6,899 nucleotides of DNA from Hyphomicrobiales bacterium (GCA_017849395.1 JAFIHO010000093.1:1-6899), one strand, 5' to 3'. Positions 1-6,471 are shown, counted from the stretch's first letter. Made by a program: numbers and translations. The notes: a model not told the origin generated them from the sequence alone.

Positions 1-525
1 ATGCAGGCCCCCGACTCCATCCGCCTCCAGCAGCAATCCCGACAGGGGACCGCCGAAAACGAAACTCAGGGGCGAGCCGAAATAGAAAATGCCCATGACC
101 CGCGCACGGCGCGCATCCGGAAACCAGCGGGACAGGAAATAGACGGCGCCCGGGAAAAAGCCCGCCTCGGAAATCCCCAGCAATATGCGCACAATGTAGA
201 AGCCGGTTGCGCTGTGGACGAAGGCCATCGAAGCGGAGACAAGGCCCCAAGTCACCATGATGCGGCTGAGCCAGCGCCGCGCGCCGAAACGGTGCATCAG
301 GATGTTGCTGGGCACTTCGATCGAGGCATAGGCGATAGAGAAAATGCCAACTCCGAATGCGTAGGCCGCCTCGCTGATGCCGGTCGAAGCCTGGAACGCA
401 TTCTTTGCAAAGCCCAGATTGGCGCGATCCAAAAAGGCCAGCATGTACATCAGCAAAAGCCACGGCAGCAGCCGCACCATCGCCTTGCCTACGGCCCGAT
501 CGGTTGTTGGAGACAGTTGGCTCAT
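1..525 (-). CDS. MFS transporter, ACS (anion:cation symporter) type, N-terminal part only
   Basis: Inner-membrane secondary transporter of the major facilitator superfamily. The 175 residues present cover the first four to five membrane helices; the rest lies beyond the window start. Seen: a cytoplasmic N-terminus, then FLDRANLGFA (31-40), the helix-1 motif typical of ACS members that import hexuronates, galactonate and other organic anions; the loop RFGARRW (79-85), equivalent to the MFS loop 2-3 motif; and SEAGFFPG (119-126) followed by SRWFPDARRARV (132-143), a very typical ACS helix-4/loop signature. The ATG lies one base after the TGA of the upstream dehydratase gene, with GAAGG about 6 nt ahead of it inside the last dehydratase codons, so translational coupling is likely. 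Being co-transcribed with an acid-sugar dehydratase suggests uptake of that enzyme's substrate (inference). The family call is firm; the substrate is unknown. Confidence 0.9.
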   Translation of the reverse strand, partial: MSQLSPTTDRAVGKAMVRLLPWLLLMYMLAFLDRANLGFAKNAFQASTGISEAAYAFGVGIFSIAYASIEVPSNILMHRFGARRWLSRIMVTWGLVSASMAFVHSATGFYIVRILLGISEAGFFPGAVYFLSRWFPDARRARVMGIFYFGSPLSFVFGGPLSGLLLEADGVGGLH

Positions 526-540
526 GTCAGACCTTCAAGG
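526..540 (-). promoter_or_regulatory. Overlapping stop/RBS/start junction (translational coupling)
   Basis: Read on the minus strand, the last dehydratase codons (AAG GTC TGA) supply the sequence GAAGG, followed about 6 nt later by the ATG of the permease, in the arrangement TGACATG. A ribosome finishing the dehydratase can restart directly on the permease. This supports the ATG at 523-525 as the permease start. Confidence 0.6.
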
Positions 541-1696
541 CTTCGAGGTCATCCAGGGACATGGAGAGGCCAAATCCCGGGCCGTCATTCGGTGTCAGGA
601 CGCCGTCTTTCGGCACGGCCATCCCTGGAAAAGGCGTAACTTCCTCCAGCGGCACGCCCGGCGCTGTGCCCAGGAAATATTCGCCCCAGGGAATATTGGG
701 CATCGCGAAGCAGATATGCTGGCCGAAGGGAGAATTCATGGCCGCATGGGGTATCACAGGGATGCCAGCAGCTTCAGCCAGATGGCATATCTTCACCGTC
801 GCGGTCACGCCGCCGACCCAGGCGGTGTCGGGCTGAAACACGTCCACATTGCGCCGGCTTGCCGCGTGCAGGAAGGGCGCGACACCATACCAATGCTCGC
901 CTGTCGCCAGCCCCTGCCATGGCAGGCGCTGGCGCAATGTGGTCCAGCCATCCAGGTCGTCGGGGAGAAGACAATCCTCGATCCAGCGCAGACCATAGGG
1001 CCGCAGCCGCTCCGCCAGCCGTACCGTGAACTCGACATCGAAGGCCATCCAGCAATCCAGCATGAGTTCGACATCGGGACCGATGAGCGCCCTGGTTTGC
1101 GCGACGAGTTGTTCGTTTCCGTCCAGTGCGGCCAGGCCGTCCACTGGGCCGAAAGGACAGGCAAGCTTCGTCGCCTTGAAGCCCAGCTCCATCTGCCAGT
1201 CCGTATCATTGCCGGTCGCATAACAGGTGATCTTGTCGTGCGCGGGACCACCGAGCAGTTCGAACACCGGCCGTTTCAGGATTTTTCCCTTCAGATCCCA
1301 CAGCGCATAATCCACTGCGCTGATGGCGTAGCTGGCGAGCCCCATGGAACCGTAAGGCGATGTGAGCCGCAACATCATGTCCCACAGGCTTTCGGTGGCC
1401 ATGCAGTTTTCACCGACCAGAAGCGGGCCGATATGTTCATTGATCAGTGAAGCGACTGGATTACCATACCGCGTTGCGCCAAAGCCCCAGCTTCCGTCAT
1501 CGGCTGTGACGATGCAGCCGACTGACGGCATGGCGGGCCGCCATTTGCTGCGATCCTTCTTGTATCGGGGAAAGCGCGACATCGGCCCCGCCACCTCTGC
1601 GTCCCGGCCCCAAGCTGGACGCCGCGCCGGGGTGACCGGCTTGCCGCCTGTCAGGTCGTTGGCGATCAGGAATGCCTTCACGCTGGAAATTTTCAT
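527..1696 (-). CDS. Acid-sugar dehydratase of the enolase superfamily, L-rhamnonate dehydratase type
   Basis: A 389-residue cytoplasmic enzyme of the mandelate racemase/enolase superfamily, expected to dehydrate an aldonate to a 2-keto-3-deoxy acid with Mg2+. The N-terminal capping domain contains GPMSRFPRYKKDRSKW (37-52), closely resembling the PMSKYRDYEQSR region of E. coli RhmD, and DYALWDLKGK (129-138). Barrel residues in the expected order: D214 (LMLDCWM), E240 (WIEDCL) and E267 (TGEHW) as metal ligands; D290 (FQPDTAWVGG) and H317 (VIPHAA) as the Asp-His acid/base pair. Length is close to RhmD (about 400). The chosen ATG at 1694-1696 gives the normal family N-terminus; the frame stays open upstream but would run into the preceding gene. 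The ribosome binding site is weak. It lies 32 bp after the serine hydrolase gene and 1 bp before the permease gene. Closest recognisable relative is L-rhamnonate dehydratase, but substrate specificity in this superfamily cannot be fixed from motifs, and another six- or five-carbon aldonate is possible. Confidence 0.88.
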   Translation of the reverse strand: MKISSVKAFLIANDLTGGKPVTPARRPAWGRDAEVAGPMSRFPRYKKDRSKWRPAMPSVGCIVTADDGSWGFGATRYGNPVASLINEHIGPLLVGENCMATESLWDMMLRLTSPYGSMGLASYAISAVDYALWDLKGKILKRPVFELLGGPAHDKITCYATGNDTDWQMELGFKATKLACPFGPVDGLAALDGNEQLVAQTRALIGPDVELMLDCWMAFDVEFTVRLAERLRPYGLRWIEDCLLPDDLDGWTTLRQRLPWQGLATGEHWYGVAPFLHAASRRNVDVFQPDTAWVGGVTATVKICHLAEAAGIPVIPHAAMNSPFGQHICFAMPNIPWGEYFLGTAPGVPLEEVTPFPGMAVPKDGVLTPNDGPGFGLSMSLDDLEALKV

Positions 1697-1728
1697 GGTT
1701 CGAACCCGAACAGTGAGATCAAGGATAA

Positions 1729-3066
1729 TCAGCGCTCCGGATGGACAAGCGCCTGGTAGACGAGTTTCTGAACCTGTTCGATGTCGTCGAACACATAGTC
1801 CGGATAGGCGCCAAGACGCTGCGCCATGCCCACGCAGATGATGTCGTTGGCGCGATCGACCCACACCCATCCGGCATAGGCGCCGTGCCAGCTCATGGTG
1901 CCTTTGCCCACCAGACTTCCCGCCGCGCGGGGATTGAGCATCACCTGCACGTCCAGTCCGAAACCGATATTGTTGTCGAAATGCACCGGCGGGCGCGGGA
2001 TGCCAGCCTCCAGCGCCTTGGCGGGCAGCATGTTTGTGCCCATCATCTCGATGGTGGCAGGCGAAAGGATCCGCACGCCGTCCAGTTCGCCGCCATTGTT
2101 CAGCATCTGGGCGAAGCGGGCATAGTCGGTGACGGTGGAAAACAGGCCGCCGCCGCCCGATTCCAGCGCCGGTGGCGATGTCGGGGCAATGTTCGGCAAC
2201 GCGATGGCGTTCGGCGTTTTGACTTCGACAAATTTTCCGGTCGCGCGATCGCCGGAATAGGCGGGCGCCAGGCGGGACAGTTTGGCGGGCGGAACGTAAA
2301 AGCCGCTGTCATTCATCCCCAGAGGGCCAAACAGGCGCTGCTGGAGAAAATCGCCGAAACGCATGCCAGACAGCTTCTCGATAATGTGCCCCGAGATATC
2401 TACCTGTGCGCCGTAGCGCCAGGTCGTTCCCGGCTGATCGGTCAGGGGCGCACGCGAGAAGCGCCTGACCAGCTCTTGGAGGTTCGGCGCGGAGAACGGC
2501 TTTTCGGCAGCCAATAGCTTGTCGGCAGGATGATCAGTCGTGCCATAGCCAAACCCCGCGCTGTGCGACATCAGCTCTCGCATGGTTGGCGGGTGAACCG
2601 GATCCACCAGGATCGGCTTACCGGCCGCATCGGTCCCGGCATAGACCTTCAGATTCGCGAATTCCGGAATGAATTTGGAGACAGGATCATCCAGATCGAA
2701 CTTGTTCTCCTCGAACAGGATCATCAGCGCGGCGCCGGTGACGACCTTGCTCATCGAGGCGATGCGGAAAATCGTGTCCGTCGCCACGGGTTCGCCGGTG
2801 GCGATGTTTTTCTTGCCAAAGGTTTTGAGCGATACAAGTTGACCATGGCGGGCGAGGAGAATGGCAAAGCCTGGCATCCGTCCTTCCGCAACGGCAGCGT
2901 CCAGAAACCTGTCCAGCCTTTGCAGCCGCACGGAATCGAAGCCCGCCTGTTCAGGGCCGACAGGCGCAAAGCTGTCGGCAAAAACGGGTTGCCCCAGCAG
3001 GCTGACACAGAGGGCGGTCATCGCCACTCTCCTGCCCGGCGCGCGACGTCTCGCTGGTGTGCTCAT
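1729..3066 (-). CDS. Secreted serine hydrolase, beta-lactamase/family VIII esterase fold
   Basis: A 445-residue protein of the beta-lactamase-related serine hydrolase family (class C/EstB-like fold). Seen: an arginine-rich N-terminus (ARRRAPGRR), a hydrophobic stretch and a plausible signal peptidase I site after VFA (residue 30), so export to the periplasm or beyond is expected. Active-site motifs: FRIASMSK with nucleophile S104 and K107 (S-x-x-K); Y218 in WRYGAQVD, the Tyr of the second motif; GGGGLFST near 304-311; and SWHGAYAG (W393-H394-G395), the third motif. A W-x-G form instead of KTG is usual for esterases and peptidases of this fold, so a lactam-hydrolysing role is not implied. The ATG at 3064-3066 is preferred, with a purine-rich GGGGGGAG just upstream, although the spacing is tight; a GTG four codons earlier (3076-3078) would overlap that site. 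First gene of the unit with the dehydratase and permease; it may release an acid sugar or lactone from an ester (inference). Substrate unknown. Confidence 0.87.
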   Translation of the reverse strand: MSTPARRRAPGRRVAMTALCVSLLGQPVFADSFAPVGPEQAGFDSVRLQRLDRFLDAAVAEGRMPGFAILLARHGQLVSLKTFGKKNIATGEPVATDTIFRIASMSKVVTGAALMILFEENKFDLDDPVSKFIPEFANLKVYAGTDAAGKPILVDPVHPPTMRELMSHSAGFGYGTTDHPADKLLAAEKPFSAPNLQELVRRFSRAPLTDQPGTTWRYGAQVDISGHIIEKLSGMRFGDFLQQRLFGPLGMNDSGFYVPPAKLSRLAPAYSGDRATGKFVEVKTPNAIALPNIAPTSPPALESGGGGLFSTVTDYARFAQMLNNGGELDGVRILSPATIEMMGTNMLPAKALEAGIPRPPVHFDNNIGFGLDVQVMLNPRAAGSLVGKGTMSWHGAYAGWVWVDRANDIICVGMAQRLGAYPDYVFDDIEQVQKLVYQALVHPER

Positions 3067-3266
3067 ATCTCCCCCCACTTATCTTCTTTTGCTTCCGCGA
3101 TCCGATGGCACGGAGACCTAACAGATAACGCGCTCCCGAAAGGTTGAACAGGCCCGCGCCCCGCGAATCGAGAATTGCAGCCGTTGCCGGAACTCTCTAC
3201 GGTCTATCGGTTGCCCGAGCGGTATTGATCTGCGCTTCGCCGGGTTCAGGAACCGACGAACGGAAC
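3067..3266. promoter_or_regulatory. Divergent intergenic region with likely promoters for both flanking genes
   Basis: About 200 bp separate the divergent serine hydrolase and AI-2E-family genes, so it should hold promoters for both. No strong sigma70 pair is evident. For the plus-strand gene, GGAAC (3189-3193) is followed after 15 bp by GGTT (3209-3212). This resembles the GGAAC-N16/17-CGTT promoter of the alphaproteobacterial general stress sigma factor EcfG, but is one base short and has one mismatch. Two more GGAAC copies lie at 3249-3253 and 3262-3266. An alternative sigma70-like reading is TTGCAG-N17-TACGGT (about 3176-3204). Neither is convincing alone. Confidence 0.3.
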
Positions 3267-4310
3267 ATGCTGAAGCGGGACAACAAATTCTTCGTGACTT
3301 TGGTGGTCATCGCCACCATTGCATTCGCCTGGATATTGCTTCCCTTTTATGGGGCCATTCTGTGGGGCCTGGTCGCGGCCATCCTGTTCAATCCGCTGAA
3401 TTTGCGACTGCGCAAAGCTTTCGGGCAGCGCACCGGGCTCGCGTCGCTGGTGACCGTGATGGCCGTCATTGTCATCGTGGTTCTGCCGCTTCTGCTGATC
3501 AGCATCTCGCTTGGACAGCAAGCGTCCGGCGTCTTTGACCGGATCAAGTCCGGCGAACTGGACTTTGCCGGCTACCTTCAGCAGGTGATGGACGCCATGC
3601 CCGCATGGCTGCGCGAACTGCTGGCCAGTTTCGGCCTGTCTGACCTTTCCGCCGCGCGCGCCAAACTTATCAAGGCGATCACCGATGCCAACCGGTTCAT
3701 CGCAGCCCAGGCATTGGGCATCGGCCTTGGCGCGTTCGATTTCGTGCTCAATCTTGGCATCATGCTGTATCTTCTTTTCTTCCTGCTCCGCGATGGCGAC
3801 CGCATTCTGAAAAATGTGAAAGACGCCGTGCCCCTGAGCACGGACCGTAAGGGCATGCTGGCAGACAGGATCAGCCTTGTCGTGCGCGCGACCGTCAAGG
3901 GCGGTATCATCGTTGCGGCTGTCCAGGGGATGCTAGGGGGGCTCGCTTTCTGGTTCCTGGGCATACCGGCTCCATTGTTATGGGCGGTCGTGATGGCCTT
4001 CCTGTCCCTTCTGCCCGCAGTTGGCGCGGCGATCGTATGGGGGCCAGTCGCGATCTATTTGGTGGCGACAGGTGCGGTATGGGATGGCCTACTGCTGACC
4101 CTGTATGGAGTCGTTGTCATCGGGCTGGTGGACAATTTGCTGCGGCCGTTCCTGGTGGGAAAATCCACCAAACTTCCCGACTATGTGGTCCTGATCTCCA
4201 CATTGGGTGGAATAGAGCTGCTGGGCCTGAACGGTTTTGTTGTGGGCCCCCTCGCCGCGGCAATTTTCATGGTGAGCTGGAATAGCCTGCAGACAGACGA
4301 AGTTTCATAA
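3267..4310 (+). CDS. AI-2E family transporter (PerM/YdiK-like membrane protein)
   Basis: A 347-residue polytopic inner-membrane protein of the AI-2E exporter/PerM superfamily. Members include the E. coli autoinducer-2 exporter TqsA and sodium/proton or unknown-substrate exporters, so the name does not fix the substrate. Hydrophobic segments, roughly: 7-27, 28-42, 60-82, 155-175, 212-232, 236-264, 268-290 and 305-338, with a large amphipathic soluble segment at about 85-150 between the third and fourth, as is normal for the family. Family motifs: FFLLRDGDRI (171-180), LLPAVGAAIVWGP (248-260), VDNLLRPFLVGK (288-299) and the C-terminal LNGFVVGPLAAAIF (321-334). The frame is open upstream to a TTG at 3144, but those 41 extra residues do not look like the family N-terminus; the ATG at 3267 gives typical length. 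Its ribosome binding site is poor (AGGAA 14 nt away, or GGAA adjacent to the ATG). Monocistronic, converging on the amidohydrolase gene. Confidence 0.9.
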   Translation: MLKRDNKFFVTLVVIATIAFAWILLPFYGAILWGLVAAILFNPLNLRLRKAFGQRTGLASLVTVMAVIVIVVLPLLLISISLGQQASGVFDRIKSGELDFAGYLQQVMDAMPAWLRELLASFGLSDLSAARAKLIKAITDANRFIAAQALGIGLGAFDFVLNLGIMLYLLFFLLRDGDRILKNVKDAVPLSTDRKGMLADRISLVVRATVKGGIIVAAVQGMLGGLAFWFLGIPAPLLWAVVMAFLSLLPAVGAAIVWGPVAIYLVATGAVWDGLLLTLYGVVVIGLVDNLLRPFLVGKSTKLPDYVVLISTLGGIELLGLNGFVVGPLAAAIFMVSWNSLQTDEVS

Positions 4311-4382
4311 AGACCAGCCGACAAATCCGCTGCCATCTTGCGCACCCGGTTGCCGCGATAGATTGACCTCGCGCGCCCGCGT

Positions 4383-4417
4383 CTAGCGGTAGCAGACTTG
4401 ATAAAAAAAGTCGCTAG
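4383..4417. repeat. Nested inverted repeat between convergent genes, possible terminator
   Basis: CTAGC (4383-4387) and GCTAG (4413-4417) form an outer inverted repeat, and GACTT (4395-4399) with AAGTC (4408-4412) an inner one. Together they can give about ten base pairs with a 7-nt bulge on one side. A run of seven A (T on the minus strand) lies in the loop and part of the inner stem, not after the stem, so it is not a textbook intrinsic terminator. The outer arm overlaps the TAG stop of the amidohydrolase. Its position between convergent 3' ends suits transcription termination. No other structure is evident in the 103-bp gap. Confidence 0.3.
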
Positions 4418-6132
4418 GCCTGGTGCCGGACGACACCACCAACCACCGTCTGCACCACCTTCACATCAAGAATCTTTTCGGGATCGATGACATGGAGATC
4501 ATCCGAGAACACCACATAATCTGCCAGCTTGCCCGGCGTGATGGAGCCCTTGATATGGTCTTCGCCCGTGGCATAGGCGCCGAAAATGGTGCCGCAGCGG
4601 ATGGCCTCGTCCACGGTGACCTTCTGGTTGATGCCCCAGGTTTCGCCGTTGAAACCCTTGCGCGTCACCATGCCCTGGATCGCCATCAGCGGCTGATAGG
4701 GACCAGCGCCGAAATCCGAACCGGTGGACACCTTGATCCCGGCATCGAGCAGGCTGCGGTACGGCATTGTGTATTTCATGAATTCCGCGCCGAAAGCGCC
4801 AAACTTGTCGGCGTTATAGTAAAGGTAGGTGCTGAATTCCGAAGGACATACATCCAGCGCCTTTGCCCTGCGGATCAGGCTTTCATTCATCACGCTGCAA
4901 TGGGTGATGCGGGGACGGATGTTGGGCCTTGGGAATTTTTTGAACACCCTTTCATACGCGGTCAGCGTGTGGTCTATCGAGACATCACCATTTGAATGGG
5001 TGTTGACCCGGATGCCCGCCCTGTGCACCCGCTCGGCCCAAGGCTCGATCTCGTCAGCCGTCAGAACGAGATTGCCCTTGTAGGGCGGCGTGATGCCAAT
5101 ATAGGGCCGGCTGAGGGCTGCGGTACGGCTGGAGATCGCGCCATCCGCCGTGTGTTCGGTGGTAGCGCCGAAACTCAGAACCTCATCGCCGAAGCCGGTC
5201 CTGATATTATTCTTAATCATCGCCTCCAGCAGATCGCCATTGACCTCATAGCTGACGCGGTGCAGCAGGGTGCCCTTGGCCCGCGCCGTCTGCATCGCAT
5301 CCAGCACATTCTCATTGTGGCAGACGCTGACCAGACCCTGTTCGGTGTATTTCTTACTGATGAATTCCACGCCCGCCAATTCCCGCCGCGCCTTCTCCGC
5401 CGGGCTGAAGGTTTCACGCTTACCGATGCCCGGCTTGATCATCGCCCGGCGGGCCGTGTCGGTCACGCGGCCGCTCAATTCGCCGCGCGCGTCCTTGTCA
5501 TAGGTGCCCCCCACCGGATTGGGAGTGTTCTTGGTGATGCCCGCCATCTCGAAGGCCTTGCTGTTGTAGAACCAGCTGTGGCTGCCCCGGTGCATGACCT
5601 CGATCGGATGGTCGGTCGAAACGGCGTCCAGATCCTGCCGGGTCAGCTGGCGGTTGTCCTTGACCTTCGTCAGATCATACTGGATGGCGTTGACCCAAGT
5701 GCCGGGCGGCAGAGTGGCGGCTTTCTTGCGCAGCTTGTCCTGGATCGCCTTGATGGTGGTGAACTCGCAGCCATAGGGATCGCCGGCGACCACGCCAAAC
5801 AGCAACTGCTCGCCACCGCCATGGTTGTGGGTATCGGCAAAGGCCGGCGTGATCATCATACCCCTGGCGTCGTAGACGCGGGTCCTGGGCCCGGCCAGGG
5901 ACTTCATGTCGGTGGTGGAGCCCACCGCCAGGAAACGGTCCTTCAGCACGGCAAAAGCCTCGGCCCGGGGCTGGGCCGGGTCCATGGTCGTGACCTTGGC
6001 ATTGATCACGATGAGGTCCGGAACAGCCTTGTTTTCCGCGGCCTGCGCGAAACTGGACCAGGTCGAGCCCACGGTGGCGGCAGTGAAGCCTGCGGATTCC
6101 AGGAAAGAACGGCGGCTTTTCAGGATGCTCAT
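4414..6132 (-). CDS. Tat-exported metal-dependent amidohydrolase, YtcJ/amidohydrolase-3 type
   Basis: A 572-residue amidohydrolase of the YtcJ-like branch, which also includes N-substituted formamide deformylase. It should hydrolyse an amide, imide or similar bond with bound metal. Seen: a twin-arginine signal SRRSFLES (6-13), a moderately hydrophobic segment and an AQA cleavage site (29-31), so folded export to the periplasm is likely. The catalytic barrel has DTHNH (H102, H104), the branch-typical segment ADGAISSRTAAL (329-340), NTHSNGD (H379, N381, D383), ITHC (H411) and GSDFGAGPYQPL (D473) as the late metal/acid Asp. The C-terminal GSITPGKLADYVVFSDD (529-545) is the standard closing beta-sandwich motif. 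The full set of metal-binding residues suggests an active enzyme. The start is fixed by AAGGAG five nt before the ATG. It is not tightly linked to another gene on its own strand; a 440-bp gap with RNA-like structure lies upstream. Substrate unknown. Confidence 0.92.
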   Translation of the reverse strand: MSILKSRRSFLESAGFTAATVGSTWSSFAQAAENKAVPDLIVINAKVTTMDPAQPRAEAFAVLKDRFLAVGSTTDMKSLAGPRTRVYDARGMMITPAFADTHNHGGGEQLLFGVVAGDPYGCEFTTIKAIQDKLRKKAATLPPGTWVNAIQYDLTKVKDNRQLTRQDLDAVSTDHPIEVMHRGSHSWFYNSKAFEMAGITKNTPNPVGGTYDKDARGELSGRVTDTARRAMIKPGIGKRETFSPAEKARRELAGVEFISKKYTEQGLVSVCHNENVLDAMQTARAKGTLLHRVSYEVNGDLLEAMIKNNIRTGFGDEVLSFGATTEHTADGAISSRTAALSRPYIGITPPYKGNLVLTADEIEPWAERVHRAGIRVNTHSNGDVSIDHTLTAYERVFKKFPRPNIRPRITHCSVMNESLIRRAKALDVCPSEFSTYLYYNADKFGAFGAEFMKYTMPYRSLLDAGIKVSTGSDFGAGPYQPLMAIQGMVTRKGFNGETWGINQKVTVDEAIRCGTIFGAYATGEDHIKGSITPGKLADYVVFSDDLHVIDPEKILDVKVVQTVVGGVVRHQA

Positions 6133-6137
6133 GATGT

Positions 6138-6143
6138 CTCCTT
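6138..6143 (-). promoter_or_regulatory. Strong ribosome binding site of the amidohydrolase
   Basis: AAGGAG on the minus strand, 5 nt ahead of the ATG at 6130-6132. This near-consensus site fixes the start codon and places the twin-arginine motif at residues 7-8. Confidence 0.85.
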
Positions 6144-6186
6144 AAGTTCGGTTGTGGCAGAGCGCCATTCCGAGCGCTGTGTTCGG

Positions 6187-6324
6187 TTAGGCCATGTCCC
6201 TGGCTGGTATCCTGTTGCGCGCGTCTTCCGCGGTAGGCGCAAAATATGTTGCCGAAGACGCGGCGGTAGCGGCAACGAAGCGCGATGTTGCAGAAAATGC
6301 GCGACAGTTTCGGATCATGCTCAT
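6187..6324 (-). CDS. Possible small ORF or leader peptide, 45 codons, upstream of the amidohydrolase
   Basis: A minus-strand frame starting at the ATG 6322-6324 and ending with TAA at 6187-6189, 54 bp ahead of the amidohydrolase start. GAGAGG lies 6 nt before the ATG, a credible ribosome binding site; a second ATG follows two codons later. The predicted peptide begins MSMIRNCRAFSATSR, continues with an alanine- and serine-rich stretch and ends ARDMA. It is weakly amphipathic, with no recognised domain and no clear signal peptide or membrane segment. Two crossing inverted repeats (6220-6276) lie inside it, so the DNA may be constrained as RNA structure and not as protein. It could be a leader peptide whose translation affects the amidohydrolase, an unrelated small protein, or a chance frame. 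I do not recognise it. Confidence 0.25.
   Translation of the reverse strand: MSMIRNCRAFSATSRFVAATAASSATYFAPTAEDARNRIPARDMA
6220..6276 (-). repeat. Crossing inverted repeats, possible RNA pseudoknot or switch
   Basis: A perfect 9-bp inverted repeat, CGCGTCTTC (6220-6228) with GAAGACGCG (6254-6262), interleaves with a perfect 6-bp one, GTTGCC (6248-6253) with GGCAAC (6271-6276). In the minus-strand RNA the four arms occur in the order a-b-a'-b', so the two stems either exclude one another or form an H-type pseudoknot with loops of 8, 0 and 19 nt. There is no T-tract afterwards, so this is not a terminator. It lies 88 bp upstream of the amidohydrolase start. Confidence 0.4.
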
Positions 6325-6365
6325 GGCGCGCCTCTCAAATGCTGCCGACGCAGACCGGCTTCGTC

Positions 6366-6394
6366 AAAAAACGGGCGCCTCGCGGCGACGCCGT
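6366..6394 (-). terminator. Intrinsic (Rho-independent) terminator
   Basis: In the minus-strand RNA, ACGGCGUC (6394-6387) can pair with GGCG-C-CCGU (6379-6371) around a 7-nt loop, giving eight base pairs with one G-U pair and one bulged C. An alternative is an unbulged six-pair stem GGCGUC/GGCGCC. The stem runs straight into a T6 tract (6371-6366). It ends either transcription coming from the permease gene 180 bp upstream or, more interestingly, a short transcript starting within this gap. Confidence 0.6.
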
Positions 6395-6471
6395 GCAACA
6401 AGGCCTCATCATTCTTTATCAGCGCACTCTTCGAATGCGCACAGTTTGTTACCGTCGGAGATTATTGCAAG
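6366..6471 (-). ncRNA. Candidate small RNA or attenuating leader, about 105 nt
   Basis: Not a recognised family. A promoter-like pair at 6478-6505 would start a minus-strand transcript near 6471, and the terminator at 6366-6394 would end it. The stretch folds compactly by eye. A closing helix pairs UGCAAUAA (6469-6462) with UUGUUGCA (6401-6394), eight pairs with one U-G, starting within a few nt of the predicted 5' end. Inside it is a hairpin pairing GCGCAUU (6440-6434) with AGUGCGC (6428-6422) around a CGAAG loop, seven pairs with one wobble. The terminator hairpin follows directly, sharing one base with the closing helix. Unpaired stretches include UCUCC near the 5' side. Because the amidohydrolase gene lies downstream in the same direction, this may instead be a transcription attenuator in its leader. 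Start site and expression are inferred. Confidence 0.33.

Noticed and set aside
1..1450. Long plus-strand open frames opposite the permease and dehydratase genes (1-639 and 377-1450)
   Set aside because: They lie antisense to clear conserved proteins. Their translations are rich in Arg, His, Gln and Gly with no domain or motif, as expected for the reverse strand of GC-rich coding DNA.
1697..1870. Upstream extension of the dehydratase frame
   Set aside because: It would overlap the end of the serine hydrolase gene and add an arginine-rich segment unlike any enolase-superfamily N-terminus.
1741..2517. Plus-strand frame of about 258 codons opposite the serine hydrolase
   Set aside because: Composition typical of an antisense shadow; the opposite strand carries an intact signal peptide and all hydrolase motifs.
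1729..3066. Reading the serine hydrolase as an antibiotic-resistance beta-lactamase
   Set aside because: It has S-x-x-K and the Tyr motif, but a W-x-G type third motif and a catabolic neighbourhood; these features fit the esterase/peptidase branch better.
3144..3266. 41-residue N-terminal extension of the AI-2E-family protein from a TTG codon
   Set aside because: The added residues lack the family pattern and would delay the first membrane helix; the ATG at 3267 gives normal length.
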